Origin: Rodentibacter mrazii
GTDB taxonomy: Bacteria > Pseudomonadota > Gammaproteobacteria > Enterobacterales > Pasteurellaceae
Length of the DNA stretch: 64,000 nt
NCBI RefSeq assembly: GCF_001998825.1
Contig: NZ_MLHG01000012.1
Coordinates: 37,439 to 101,438, forward strand
Direction: 5' to 3'
Shown here piece after piece: positions 52,522 through 61,379 of the stretch. The first letter of the stretch is position 1, and each line of letters begins with the position of its first letter. Position numbers and translations under genes: made by a program. The notes under the pieces are model-generated. The model worked only from the letters and a program-made list of their open reading frames with translations. It ran no database searches and was not told the DNA's origin.

Positions 52522-53694
52522 TTATTTTCTCTTTTTCCGTTTTTTCTTGCCACGAAGTTTTTCTAATTCTTCAGGTGGTGTATTGGTTTCGTCTTGAATG
52601 TTGCCTCTCGACCCCAGTAATCGGCTGGCATGTAAAGAAAAGTCTCTTGGGTATTCAAAGAGATTAGGGCAAGGCACCCGATAGCCCATTTGTCGATTTT
52701 CTTCAACGCTGATAATCAGGTTGCCTTTAATTTGTTCTCTCAATGAATCAAAATCTATTGCGTGTCGGAAAGAAGGCAATCCCTCGATTTTAGGGGATTC
52801 TTCTTTGAAATAGTGGTGAATTTTTTCTTCTAAAAAGGCTTGTTTAGGCAATTTGTTGCAATATAACCCGCCCTCAATCCAGTTGAACATCAAATTAAAT
52901 ATCCATTCGAAAATACCTTTTCTTCCGCTTATCGTGTTCAGGATTTCATCAATGCGTTCCTGCGGCGTTTCAGGGTTCATAAAATCCACTAAGACTTTTT
53001 TCAAATAGGGGACTGTATTAAATTTGACGAACTCCTCTTTTAAAAAAGGTAACAATGTGATCCCTAGCATAGGGAGCCAGGCAGAACGATCGATGACGGC
53101 AATTTTCGGACCTCTAAAGCAAGGGGTGCCGGTGCCTTTGTTGCGATAAGGATGCACCCAAATAAATAGCGTAGCATTAACGGCAGAAATATATTCCGGA
53201 AACGGGCGCATGAGTTTATTGAGTTCGGTAATATAAAACTTTTTGCCGACATAGGTATAAACGATGCCGTTTTTTCTGTCGAAACGCACCCGTTTTTTAG
53301 CGGGTCTAAGCAGAATAAAAAAAAGGAGGAGGCATTTACCAACATAGTAATAACCTTTCCAAACTTCATGTTTGTGGCGATTCCACATTCCGGCAAAATA
53401 TTCTTCTTTCGTTCTACCATGTCTTGTATATCCTGGTCTAGTAATATCGGCTGCAGACAACCATTCCTTTTGGAATCTGGTTTCAGGCTGAAAAGTAAAC
53501 TGTAAACTTTCCCATGTGTTACGTCTATATGTGGGATCGATAAAGTCAATATAAACAGAGGCTATTGTAATTATAATAAAGGCTAATTTAAAAAAGATGC
53601 CTTTACGCTCTTTCAGCTCAATGGTGTTTTCATCGATCTTGACAACACAACGGCGAAGTGCAGCTTGTAACCTTTTATTTATTGGATGAAACAT
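52522..53694 (-). CDS. T6SS-associated membrane protein, candidate immunity protein (DUF6708-like)
   Basis: A 390-residue protein with two hydrophobic helices in the first third (FFKLAFIIITIASVYIDFI and YYVGKCLLLFFILLRP), a soluble middle with RVRFDRKNGIVYTYVGKKF, and a very basic tail (RGKKKRKKRK). It resembles the DUF6708 group often found beside T6SS effectors, from memory only. Its ATG overlaps the last base of the effector frame (TAATG), showing coupling. By position it may protect against the VasX-like toxin; function is inference. It is intact, unlike the effector. Confidence 0.6.
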   Translation of the reverse strand: MFHPINKRLQAALRRCVVKIDENTIELKERKGIFFKLAFIIITIASVYIDFIDPTYRRNTWESLQFTFQPETRFQKEWLSAADITRPGYTRHGRTKEEYFAGMWNRHKHEVWKGYYYVGKCLLLFFILLRPAKKRVRFDRKNGIVYTYVGKKFYITELNKLMRPFPEYISAVNATLFIWVHPYRNKGTGTPCFRGPKIAVIDRSAWLPMLGITLLPFLKEEFVKFNTVPYLKKVLVDFMNPETPQERIDEILNTISGRKGIFEWIFNLMFNWIEGGLYCNKLPKQAFLEEKIHHYFKEESPKIEGLPSFRHAIDFDSLREQIKGNLIISVEENRQMGYRVPCPNLFEYPRDFSLHASRLLGSRGNIQDETNTPPEELEKLRGKKKRKKRK

Positions 53695-56625
53695 TATTCT
53701 ACTCCTAATTCTTCTGCCGTTTTTATTGTTTTTTCATATTGTTGGTTTAGGTATTTCTTAAACCCCTCACTTTGATAAAGTTTGTTTATGCTATCACCTT
53801 CATTATTGGTGAAGGTAACATGAACCGTAAAAGAATCGGAGGTGATGCCATTCTCGGATAATGAAAATCGGACATTCATTCCTTGATGATAAAAAATCAA
53901 CCACATTTTTCCCCTTTCCGGGGAACTCACGGCAATATATTTTTAAATTAGCCGGGGTTGGGATTGATTTTGTAAATTTCGCATAGGTGATTGTAATTAT
54001 GTCATTGGAGTGAGTGATTTGTAATCCGTGTTGGATAAAGTAATCATAGAGCTCTTCATCAAAACCATTTTTTATCTTTATGTATCGCAATAGAGTTAAT
54101 GATTTCATTGATATATCAGTTATATGTAGTAATGTCATATCATTTATTGATGATAATTCAGTGATTGAATTTTGATGTGAAAGAATTTTTGAATCTTCAA
54201 TTTGTTCGCTGATATATTCTGCTCTTTTTTCGTTTGCCCAGTAATAATAATTATCTCCATGCCCCCAAAAACCACGCTCAACCCAAAGGGCTAATTTTGA
54301 TTTTCCCCAATAGGTAAAAATAACGCTCCCCACTAAAATTAATACCAGCGCAATCGCCCCTGCAATGCCAAGGGCAAGCATACCGGAAAAAGCCGCGAAA
54401 GAACCGAGTGCACTTGCCGTCACGCCGACAATAGAACCGGTTAAAACTAATGAGCTGCCTATAATGGAGGCAGTGTCGCCACTGTCTATGGCTTCGGCAA
54501 GGTCGCCTAATGCAATGAAGGCAGCGAGGATGCCGACAACAATTCCCCCACCCAAATAAGCATAGGCACGAACATTTGTACCCAGCGCTCTTAAGGTTCC
54601 TCCAGGAAGTTTAGCGGCTTTAGAAAAAGGAACGGTGGCACCGGGATTTTGGATAAGACCTAAACCATAGGCAACATCTGAGGTGCCAATGGCGATATCA
54701 AGAATTGAAGATACCCGTTGGAGATACTCATTTTGAGCCATTTTTCCTAATTTTGTTTTACTGATGTCTTTATTGGTCAGGTCATAGCTTCCGAGGGAGC
54801 GAATACCATTAAATGTCGCCAGTACACCAATGAATCGTTTTGAGTTTTGTAATTTTTCCACTTGTTGTTCATAGGCTTCAAAATCGGCAAGCCAAGCTCT
54901 TTTTTCCTCTCTGACTTTAGTCTGGATTTGGGAAAGGGCTTTTTGACGTGTTTTTCGCGTGATGTTATCAGCCCTCGCTTGTGTCTCCAAACGCGTGAGT
55001 AAGCTTTTTTGTAATCCCATAAACATGGCTTCGGGGTTGCCGCGCATTGTCAGAAAACCATAGGTAGATAGGATTTTAGAGCGGTCTATGACACATTTTC
55101 CTTCTCTGAGTCAAATTTTTATAAGGGTATTTCCGACAAAAGTAAGCACGCTATCCATTGAAGAGAAAAAGCGTTTTAGATTATTTATTCGATGTGAAAA
55201 ATCTTTGATGGATTCTGTCGCGCCGAATATGGCATCAAAGGCTTCTTTCATTGATTTTCGATAGGTATCACCACTAATTGAGCCATTGGATGCTTCCGGT
55301 GCAGTAAATAATGTTTCTAACTCCTTCTCTCCTTCCGGGCTACTTTCTAACCCTATACAAATATCTGCAACGGTCCGACAAAAAACATAAGAAGTGCGGT
55401 CTAATCCGGCAGTGTTTTCAGGGGCAGGATTGAGTTTTTTAAGGAGTGAGGGCATTAACTCGGTTAATAAAACACGTAACGGTTCACGCCGTTTTAATTG
55501 TGACAGTTGTTCTATAATGGCTTTTCTTGGCACATCAAATCGATGATAGCTATCGGCAACTAATTTTGTATATTGACCAAAATCTTTTGATAGCACCTTT
55601 CTTACGCCGGGTTGTTCAATAATTCGTTGGTTGTTCTCAAGTGGAAATTTCTTACCTTGAACATCATAGACAACTTTAGGATCGATAAGATGACCAATAG
55701 TGAGGGGATATGAATATTCTTCATAGTAAGTCGTTTTGGCATCGACAAGTTTATATAAAATATCTTGTAATTCCCGCATTTCACCGATGGTATCTTCCAA
55801 TGCAACCACTAAGCCTTTTTCTTGTTCGCCACATAGTGTTGGGGTTTTAAATGCTTTTTGGATGCCGGTAAAGGCATTCTTGCCAATGTTTATCAATGTT
55901 TGATCATTGGTAAATTCCACGACCAAGTCAGATAACATTTCAAAAGGCGCACTGTTTTTGGTTTTTTCTTTTGAATCAACATTGACTTTTGTCATCATAG
56001 ATTGGCGAATTTTTTCGTCTGCTTCTAAACGCTCAAACATTTCAGCCGACCACTGATATTCACTATACGCCATATAAACCCATTGCTGGGTTTTATCGAC
56101 AAATACGGTATCCGTTGCAAGTGGTAATCCTTGAACAGTCATTTGTTTCCATTCTCCATTTGCACCTTTATCTCCCCATTGATAGATAATGAATTTAAAA
56201 TTGACGGTTTTACTGTTTTTATCTTCTTCCATAATGACACTGCGACTATTTATATCGTCAGAGTGGGGGACATAACGGAATACCAGCCATTTATTATTTT
56301 TATCTGTTGCAACGGCTTGGTGAGACGTAGGAGAATAGATATAAACATATCCTTGACGTAACTGTTGGAGTTGGTGAATTCTTCCTCTGCGCATTGAGTC
56401 AGGACGAAGTATATCTGCAATATTAGATGTTGTTTCTAGTCCATTATTTTTTAGCGATGCTTGAGCTGAGTCTAAATAATACCCACTTAAAGCATAGCGA
56501 ACAGGATAAATGGGAATCAAAGGTAGTTCACATTTATTGTTGGTTATTGAAAGCTTTTTAGCTTCTTCTTTTAATAGACCCAAGTCTTTTCTTGGCGTTG
56601 AGCTTTCTTTTTTACTGTTTTCCAT
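53694..56625 (-). pseudogene. VasX-like T6SS pore-forming effector, interrupted
   Basis: Reads as one protein of about 977 residues broken twice. Residues 1-504 (56625-55111) hold the VasX/BTH_I2691-type N-terminal region (LPLIPIYPVRYALSGYY; RRGRIHQLQQLRQGYVYIY). A TGA at 55111-55113 stops it, but the same frame continues open to 53803 with no start codon until ATG 55002-55004 region (frame TMRGNPEAMFMGLQKSLL). This part has several membrane helices (YLGGGIVVGILAAFIALG; GMLALGIAGAIALVLILVG). Near 53940-53944, a T5 run on the plus strand, the frame shifts and the last 80 codons (SSPERGKMWLIFYHQG to EELGVE) are in the next frame. VasX-type effectors form pores in the target membrane. Confidence 0.75.
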
Positions 56626-56637
56626 AAATGTTTTACT

Positions 56638-57705
56638 TTAAATTAATTTATCTAATAATGATTGTACTGCATTAAGATGTCGGTGTCCGCTTTCTGATTG
56701 ATGTTGCAACAGCAATTCAAAATAATCCAATCCTTTCTCTTCTGCAATAGCGCGACCACTTAAATACGTCCAATATTCCCTTTCCGATATATTTTCTGTA
56801 AGAGTTCGGCTTTGTTTATATTCATTCAACCAACCTTGCGCTTGAGATTCAGAAACTTCAGGAAAATAAGGAAGTAACATAGTAATCAATTTTTTACTTA
56901 ATTTTTCCCAAGATAGTTGTTCAAAAGCCTTCCGCTCCACTTCTCCTAACTCAATCTTCACAGGTTGTGTATTTTCTGGTAACGGGTTTAAATTAAACCA
57001 AATAAACTCTTCTTCCACCCGCAATCCAAAGGCTTCAATGATTTGTTCTTGTGTTGGGTTTGTCGGTGTTGTGTCGTCTTTTTCTGCCAGCCCGTTTTCT
57101 TTTATGTCGGTTTTCACCCCAAATAGTGCGGCCAACCGGGCGGGATAATGGGTCAGTTGTGGTAGATAACGATTGAGGACCAATGGGTCGTAAAATCGGA
57201 AGAAGTACCATTTTTCTGCTTTGGGGTCGTAAAGATGTGTCCATTTTCGTAGGTGGTGATAAACCTCATCAAAAGATTTTCGGCTTTTAATAAAAATCAC
57301 CGGATTAATCGCCCAATGGCTGAATACTTTGCTGTCGGCTTTGCGGAAAAGACGTTGTAAGAATGCTACGGTTTCTTGTTGGTATGGGTCAAATTCCAAC
57401 AGGTAAGGGGCTTGGTCTTCAAGCATTTGCCCGACTTTGCCGGTATAGAGGTTTTCAAGCCGTCCGGCAGATTCCAATCGTGAAGGAAAGCTGACAGCTT
57501 TGGCGCAATCGACTACGGCGTAAAAGTGCGGTGGATTTTGAGGGGGCGTTTCCTTTTGTTTTTCTTGCGCTTCTTTTCTTTTGCTTTCTTCTCTTTCTTT
57601 TTCCCTTTCCCTCTCTTTTTTATGAGCCGCTTGATTCAGAATGTGATGATATTCACCCAACCCTTCAAAATCCGCAAAGAAACTTGACCACACTTCATCA
57701 GGCAA
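56638..57705 (-). CDS. DUF4123 T6SS adaptor (VasW-like) with extended, start-less N-terminus
   Basis: From TTG 57705, 355 residues. The DUF4123 domain begins near residue 60 (HFYAVVDCAKAVSFPSRLES; APYLLEFDPYQQETVAFLQR; KWYFFRFYDPLVLNRYLPQL). A charged coiled coil (HKKEREREKEREESKRKEA) precedes it. The same frame is open to about 58172 but without ATG, GTG or TTG beyond 57705, giving about 155 extra residues including RTAFLLCLAENTEDYYRQIH. The only good ATG is at 58103 in another frame. DUF4123 proteins load effectors onto VgrG; VasW does so for VasX. Confidence 0.75.
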   Translation of the reverse strand: MPDEVWSSFFADFEGLGEYHHILNQAAHKKEREREKEREESKRKEAQEKQKETPPQNPPHFYAVVDCAKAVSFPSRLESAGRLENLYTGKVGQMLEDQAPYLLEFDPYQQETVAFLQRLFRKADSKVFSHWAINPVIFIKSRKSFDEVYHHLRKWTHLYDPKAEKWYFFRFYDPLVLNRYLPQLTHYPARLAALFGVKTDIKENGLAEKDDTTPTNPTQEQIIEAFGLRVEEEFIWFNLNPLPENTQPVKIELGEVERKAFEQLSWEKLSKKLITMLLPYFPEVSESQAQGWLNEYKQSRTLTENISEREYWTYLSGRAIAEEKGLDYFELLLQHQSESGHRHLNAVQSLLDKLI

Positions 57706-58226
57706 TACAGTAGGCGCAATAAACTCGGTAAAGGGAGTAAAGTGTACGGAATGTTGATTGAGATAGGATTCAACATCTTGTCCGTGTTGTTCGGCTTCCT
57801 CTTGCGTATATAAACAGAGTAGAGGAGTACTTATTAAAATCTGTTGTGCCGCACGCCAAGGTTTGGCGTCAAAACCGTGTCGGGTGAACCAGATTTGAAT
57901 GGGGAGCGGGGCGAGTTGTGCCTGTCCGTCAAGTTGGTTTTCGTCAAGGTAAGCGTGAATTTGTCGGTAATAATCCTCGGTATTTTCGGCAAGACAAAGC
58001 AGGAATGCCGTGCGTGTGAGGATGGGTTGTTGTGTCGGGCTAGATGATAATGGGTCAGCCGGATTTGTGGTGGGGGTTGGGGTATCGGGTCGTTGATTAG
58101 CATGGTGATAATTTGTGTTTGGTTTGGGAATGAAAATGAATGTTAAAGTGCGGTAGATTTTCGCATTGTTTTAAATAAAAAAATACCCTATCAATTGACC
58201 GCACTTTAACCTCACGATTAAACAGC
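57706..58226 (-). other. Open but start-less region upstream of the adaptor
   Basis: From 58172 down to 57706 the minus strand is open in the adaptor frame. It reads Pro/Thr-rich sequence (RPDTPTPTTNPADPLSSSP), then a folded-looking stretch (LPIQIWFTRHGFDAKPWRAA). The ATG at 58103 starts MLINDPIPQPPPQ in a different frame. A small indel in the C-rich tract near 58068-58086 would join the two. From 58143 to 58212 there is an inverted uptake-signal pair that probably terminates vgrG. Confidence 0.6.
58143..58212 (-). terminator. Inverted uptake-signal pair after vgrG
   Basis: TTAAAGTGCGGT (58143-58154) faces ACCGCACTTTAA across a long AT-rich loop, just beyond the vgrG stop. The long loop makes termination less certain. 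Confidence 0.5.
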
Positions 58227-60299
58227 TTAGTTTTTCTCAGCTTTTTTCTTATTTTTCATGGCTTCACATACCTGACAAAGTCCTTCACCCTCATTGGCTA
58301 AAAAAGAAAGGGTTTCAATTTTATCCGGTGCACCGCCGGTGGTGACTAAATCGCCTTTGACGGTGACTTTGCCTTTAAGGGTAATCCCTTTGCCGTCAAT
58401 GATAATGGTCCCACCGGGACCGGCAAGACGCATTTTAGTCTCTGCGTCCATCTTGGCATGTTTGGTGTGATGCTTTAATAATTGCCCCACTTCAAGTTGT
58501 GCTTTGCGTTGAACAATATGTTTATAGTCCCGACCGGTTGTTGCCTCTTGGTTTGCATAGACATCCATGGCGAGATGGTTACCAATATTGAGCACCTCAT
58601 CTTTTTCAATCTTGGTCATCCGATTCCGATTGATTTTATTGGCTTGGTCACGCCCGACGGTTAAGGATTCATCTTGCCCGACGGTTTCCGTGCGGTTGTT
58701 GCCGATGTGGATGGTTTCATCATGTCCCACCTGTTCGGCACGGTCGTGACCGATTTGGGTGGTCTCATCATTTTTCACCACATTATTTTGGTCCCGTTCT
58801 GCATGAATAAAGACTTCCTCTTTACCATTTTCATCTTCAAAACGCAGTTCGTTAAAGCCATTGCCTTTATGGGTTTTGGATTTAATGGTCATACGGGTTT
58901 TATGTTCGGGTAAGGCATAAGGCGGTTCGGTGGTGCTGTGATAGGTCCGACCGGTAATCACCGGTTGGTCCGGGTCGCCTTCTAAGAAATCGACAATGAC
59001 TTCATGCCCGATACGGGGAATGGCAATATGCCCGAACTGAGCGCCCGCCCAGCCTTGACTGACCCGAATCCAACAAGAGCTGTGTTCGTTGTTTTGTCCT
59101 TCCCGGTCCCAAGGGAATTGGACTTTCACCCGTCCCCATTCATCACAGTAAATCTCTTCATCGGCAGGACCGACCACATGAGCCATCTGCGCCCCTTCAA
59201 CCACCGGTCGGGGTTGGGGAGTCGGACGCCATTGGGTGGTGCTTGGAATGAGTTTAATGTGGTTTTCATAGCGATTGCCGTCTTCACCTGCTTCTTCTTC
59301 CAATACGCCGGGTTGCCACCCGTAATGGTCCACACTCACAATGAGCCAATCACGATTAAAAGCATCACGGGTATGACCGGTTAAGCCAAACACATAGCCG
59401 GGCTGAACGCGTAAATCATCACTGTGGGCAAAGGCGAGTTCGGATTCACGGCGTTCATAGTCTAAACGGTATTGGGTAAAAGGTCTGCCTTGTGCATCAC
59501 GTTTATAACGTCCCGGATAGTCATAACGCTCATAGCGCCCTTGACGGGGTTCTCCCAATACATTTGCGCCTTGCACCATAGATTGGTGTTCTTGATTATA
59601 GCGAGGGTTAGTGAAAGTGTAGTCTCGTAAGGTTTGGAGGGTTGAGGTGAGTTTTTCTTCGTAGGTCCAACGCCATACTGCTGCTTCAGGACGTTCACCG
59701 GCAGGCATGGCGTTATAAATCAAGTCACCTTTTTTTAGGGAGAGGGCGGTATCGTTAGAAAAGTGGAGAGTGTGACTATCTTCGGTATGTTCAAAATAAT
59801 AGTAGGAGCCTTCTTCTGCGGCTAGGCGTTCGATAAAGTTTAAATCGGTTTCGCGGTATTGTACGCAGTATTCCCGGGTCCAATAGGGCGTTTGTAGATG
59901 AAACCGGCTTTGATACGTATAGTTTTTTTGAAGTAGGGTTTCAATGATCTTTTGACTGTCTTGTTGCTGAAAAATACGTAAATCGGTTTGCAAATTGGCA
60001 CGGCAGAGAGAAGGTTCAATTACCATGTGATAACGTGTACGGGAAAAGCCGGTTTCCCCTTGATTAAAGCCCGTTACAATACCATTCACATGACGAACGG
60101 CTTGCTCGCCTTGCCAAAAAGTGAGTGTGGCATTGTGGTCGATAATGGTGAGAAAATCAGGTTCGGCTCCAAAACTTGCGATTTCAAGCTCAAGGCAGAA
60201 CAAACTCGATAGTTGTTCTCTTAAAACGAAACGAATAACATCGAATTGGGTAGTGCCATTTACCGTTAGGCTGTAGCGATAATCAGATTGTGCTGCCAT
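58227..60299 (-). CDS. vgrG: VgrG spike protein (TssI)
   Basis: Forms the trimeric tip of the T6SS tube. The 690-residue protein has the gp27-like N-terminal domain (YRYSLTVNGTTQFDVIRFVL; EGSYYYFEHTEDSHTLHF), the gp5 OB-fold region (DEWGRVKVQFPWDREGQ; WAGAQFGHIAIPRIGHEV; EGDPDQPVITGRTYH) and a repeated needle stretch rich in hydrophilic repeats (QVGHDETIHIGNNRTETVGQ). The C-terminus ends with a short LCQVCEAMKNKKK tail, with no added effector domain. It probably delivers the VasX-like effector through the adjacent adaptor. Confidence 0.95.
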   Translation of the reverse strand: MAAQSDYRYSLTVNGTTQFDVIRFVLREQLSSLFCLELEIASFGAEPDFLTIIDHNATLTFWQGEQAVRHVNGIVTGFNQGETGFSRTRYHMVIEPSLCRANLQTDLRIFQQQDSQKIIETLLQKNYTYQSRFHLQTPYWTREYCVQYRETDLNFIERLAAEEGSYYYFEHTEDSHTLHFSNDTALSLKKGDLIYNAMPAGERPEAAVWRWTYEEKLTSTLQTLRDYTFTNPRYNQEHQSMVQGANVLGEPRQGRYERYDYPGRYKRDAQGRPFTQYRLDYERRESELAFAHSDDLRVQPGYVFGLTGHTRDAFNRDWLIVSVDHYGWQPGVLEEEAGEDGNRYENHIKLIPSTTQWRPTPQPRPVVEGAQMAHVVGPADEEIYCDEWGRVKVQFPWDREGQNNEHSSCWIRVSQGWAGAQFGHIAIPRIGHEVIVDFLEGDPDQPVITGRTYHSTTEPPYALPEHKTRMTIKSKTHKGNGFNELRFEDENGKEEVFIHAERDQNNVVKNDETTQIGHDRAEQVGHDETIHIGNNRTETVGQDESLTVGRDQANKINRNRMTKIEKDEVLNIGNHLAMDVYANQEATTGRDYKHIVQRKAQLEVGQLLKHHTKHAKMDAETKMRLAGPGGTIIIDGKGITLKGKVTVKGDLVTTGGAPDKIETLSFLANEGEGLCQVCEAMKNKKKAEKN

Positions 60300-60346
60300 T
60301 TAGAGATTCCTATTAAATACGTTTTATGTAAGTTTAACGTTTGAAA

Positions 60347-60616
60347 TTATTCTTCTGCTTTAACAAGCGATTGAGAGGCAATAAGCTCTGCGTCACAAGC
60401 GGTTTTCATTCCCTCTAATGCGATCCCTCTGCCATTTGCCGACATTTTTGATGAACTTTCGGTAATAGGAAAATTGCCTTTGCACAGAGGACACGCAACA
60501 AGATCGCCTTGTAAAGCAATATTCTTACCTCCCGCTGTCATAGAGTGCGACCCTTGTAGGACTGTTCCACCGTGAGTGGTTCTGTCTCCAATCACAATCA
60601 CGCGACGAATTGACAT
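60347..60616 (-). CDS. PAAR-domain spike tip protein
   Basis: An 89-residue protein that caps VgrG. The start at 60616 (MSIRRVIVIGDRTTHGGTV) has AGGAG 6 bases upstream. PAAR features are GDRTTHGGTVLQGS, the metal-binding residues in VACPLCKG, and RGIALEGMKTACDAELIAS. It is the first gene of the leftward operon, 47 bases before vgrG. Confidence 0.9.
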   Translation of the reverse strand: MSIRRVIVIGDRTTHGGTVLQGSHSMTAGGKNIALQGDLVACPLCKGNFPITESSSKMSANGRGIALEGMKTACDAELIASQSLVKAEE

Positions 60617-60872
60617 ATTTTCTCCTGTTTGTAAAGTGTAATTTGCACATTCTAAACTAAAATGATGAAATTTTCTCAAGTAATTGAGTGTTTTTATTGT
60701 TTAGTTAGAAGAAAAAAGTGAAGACAATGTATAAAATGTGTAAGGTTCATCTTATATTTATATTGCTTTATGGCATTGATTTAGCCAAAGGGATTTTTTA
60801 TAATCTGGATAATTTTATACCACTGTTTTTAGTAAAAGTCAGAAAACAGTTTAATTTTGAAGAGGGTTTTAT
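60617..60872. promoter_or_regulatory. Divergent T6SS control region (PAAR / tssB)
   Basis: A 256-base AT-rich gap between the leftward PAAR-vgrG operon and the rightward tssBCEF operon. It contains a strong rightward promoter at 60776-60804. I see no clear operator. Confidence 0.6.
60776..60804 (+). promoter_or_regulatory. Sigma-70 promoter for the tssB operon
   Basis: TTGATT (60776-60781) and a perfect TATAAT (60799-60804) with a 17-base spacer, 68 bases before the tssB ATG. Confidence 0.75.
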
Positions 60873-61370
60873 ATGTCAAAAACAGGTTCTGTCGCACCAA
60901 AAGAGCGAATCAATATTAAGTACACACCCGCTACAGAGGGGCAGACTGATGAAGTTGAATTACCTCTGAAACTTCTTGTAACCGGAGACTTTAAAGGTTC
61001 TGTTGAAGAGTTAAGCTTAGAAGAAAGAGAAACCGTTTCTGTTGATAAACACAATTTTGATGCAGTAATGAAACAATCAAATCTTAGTATTGATGTGGCT
61101 GTGCCAAATCGCTTGGAAGAAAATGCTGAAAATCAAGATATTGGTGTGAGCCTTAAAATTGAAAGTATGGCTGATTTCTCACCGGATAATATTGCGAAGC
61201 AAGTTCCACAACTGAATAAACTTCTAGAATTGCGTGAAGCACTACTTGCCTTAAAAGGACCAATGGGAAATATTCCTGCATTTAGAAATAAATTACAAGA
61301 GCTTATTGCTGATCCAAACGCAAGAGAATCATTGGAAAAAGAGTTGGCTATCATTTTAGAAAAAGAATAA
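60873..61370 (+). CDS. tssB: T6SS contractile sheath small subunit TssB
   Basis: Forms the sheath with TssC. The 165-residue protein has the TssB features SVAPKERINIKY, ELPLKLLVTGDF and FDAVMKQSNLSIDVAVPN. GAGGG lies 8 bases upstream of the ATG. tssC starts 9 bases after its stop. Confidence 0.95.
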   Translation: MSKTGSVAPKERINIKYTPATEGQTDEVELPLKLLVTGDFKGSVEELSLEERETVSVDKHNFDAVMKQSNLSIDVAVPNRLEENAENQDIGVSLKIESMADFSPDNIAKQVPQLNKLLELREALLALKGPMGNIPAFRNKLQELIADPNARESLEKELAIILEKE

Positions 61371-61379
61371 GGTAAGGCT

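Noticed and set aside
59004..59384. Plus-strand open frame opposite vgrG
   Set aside because: Antisense to a conserved, well-recognised domain of VgrG and without a ribosome site.
60718..60969. Open frame across the tssB promoter and start
   Set aside because: It overlaps the strong promoter and the real tssB start in another frame; its end runs inside tssB. Not a gene.
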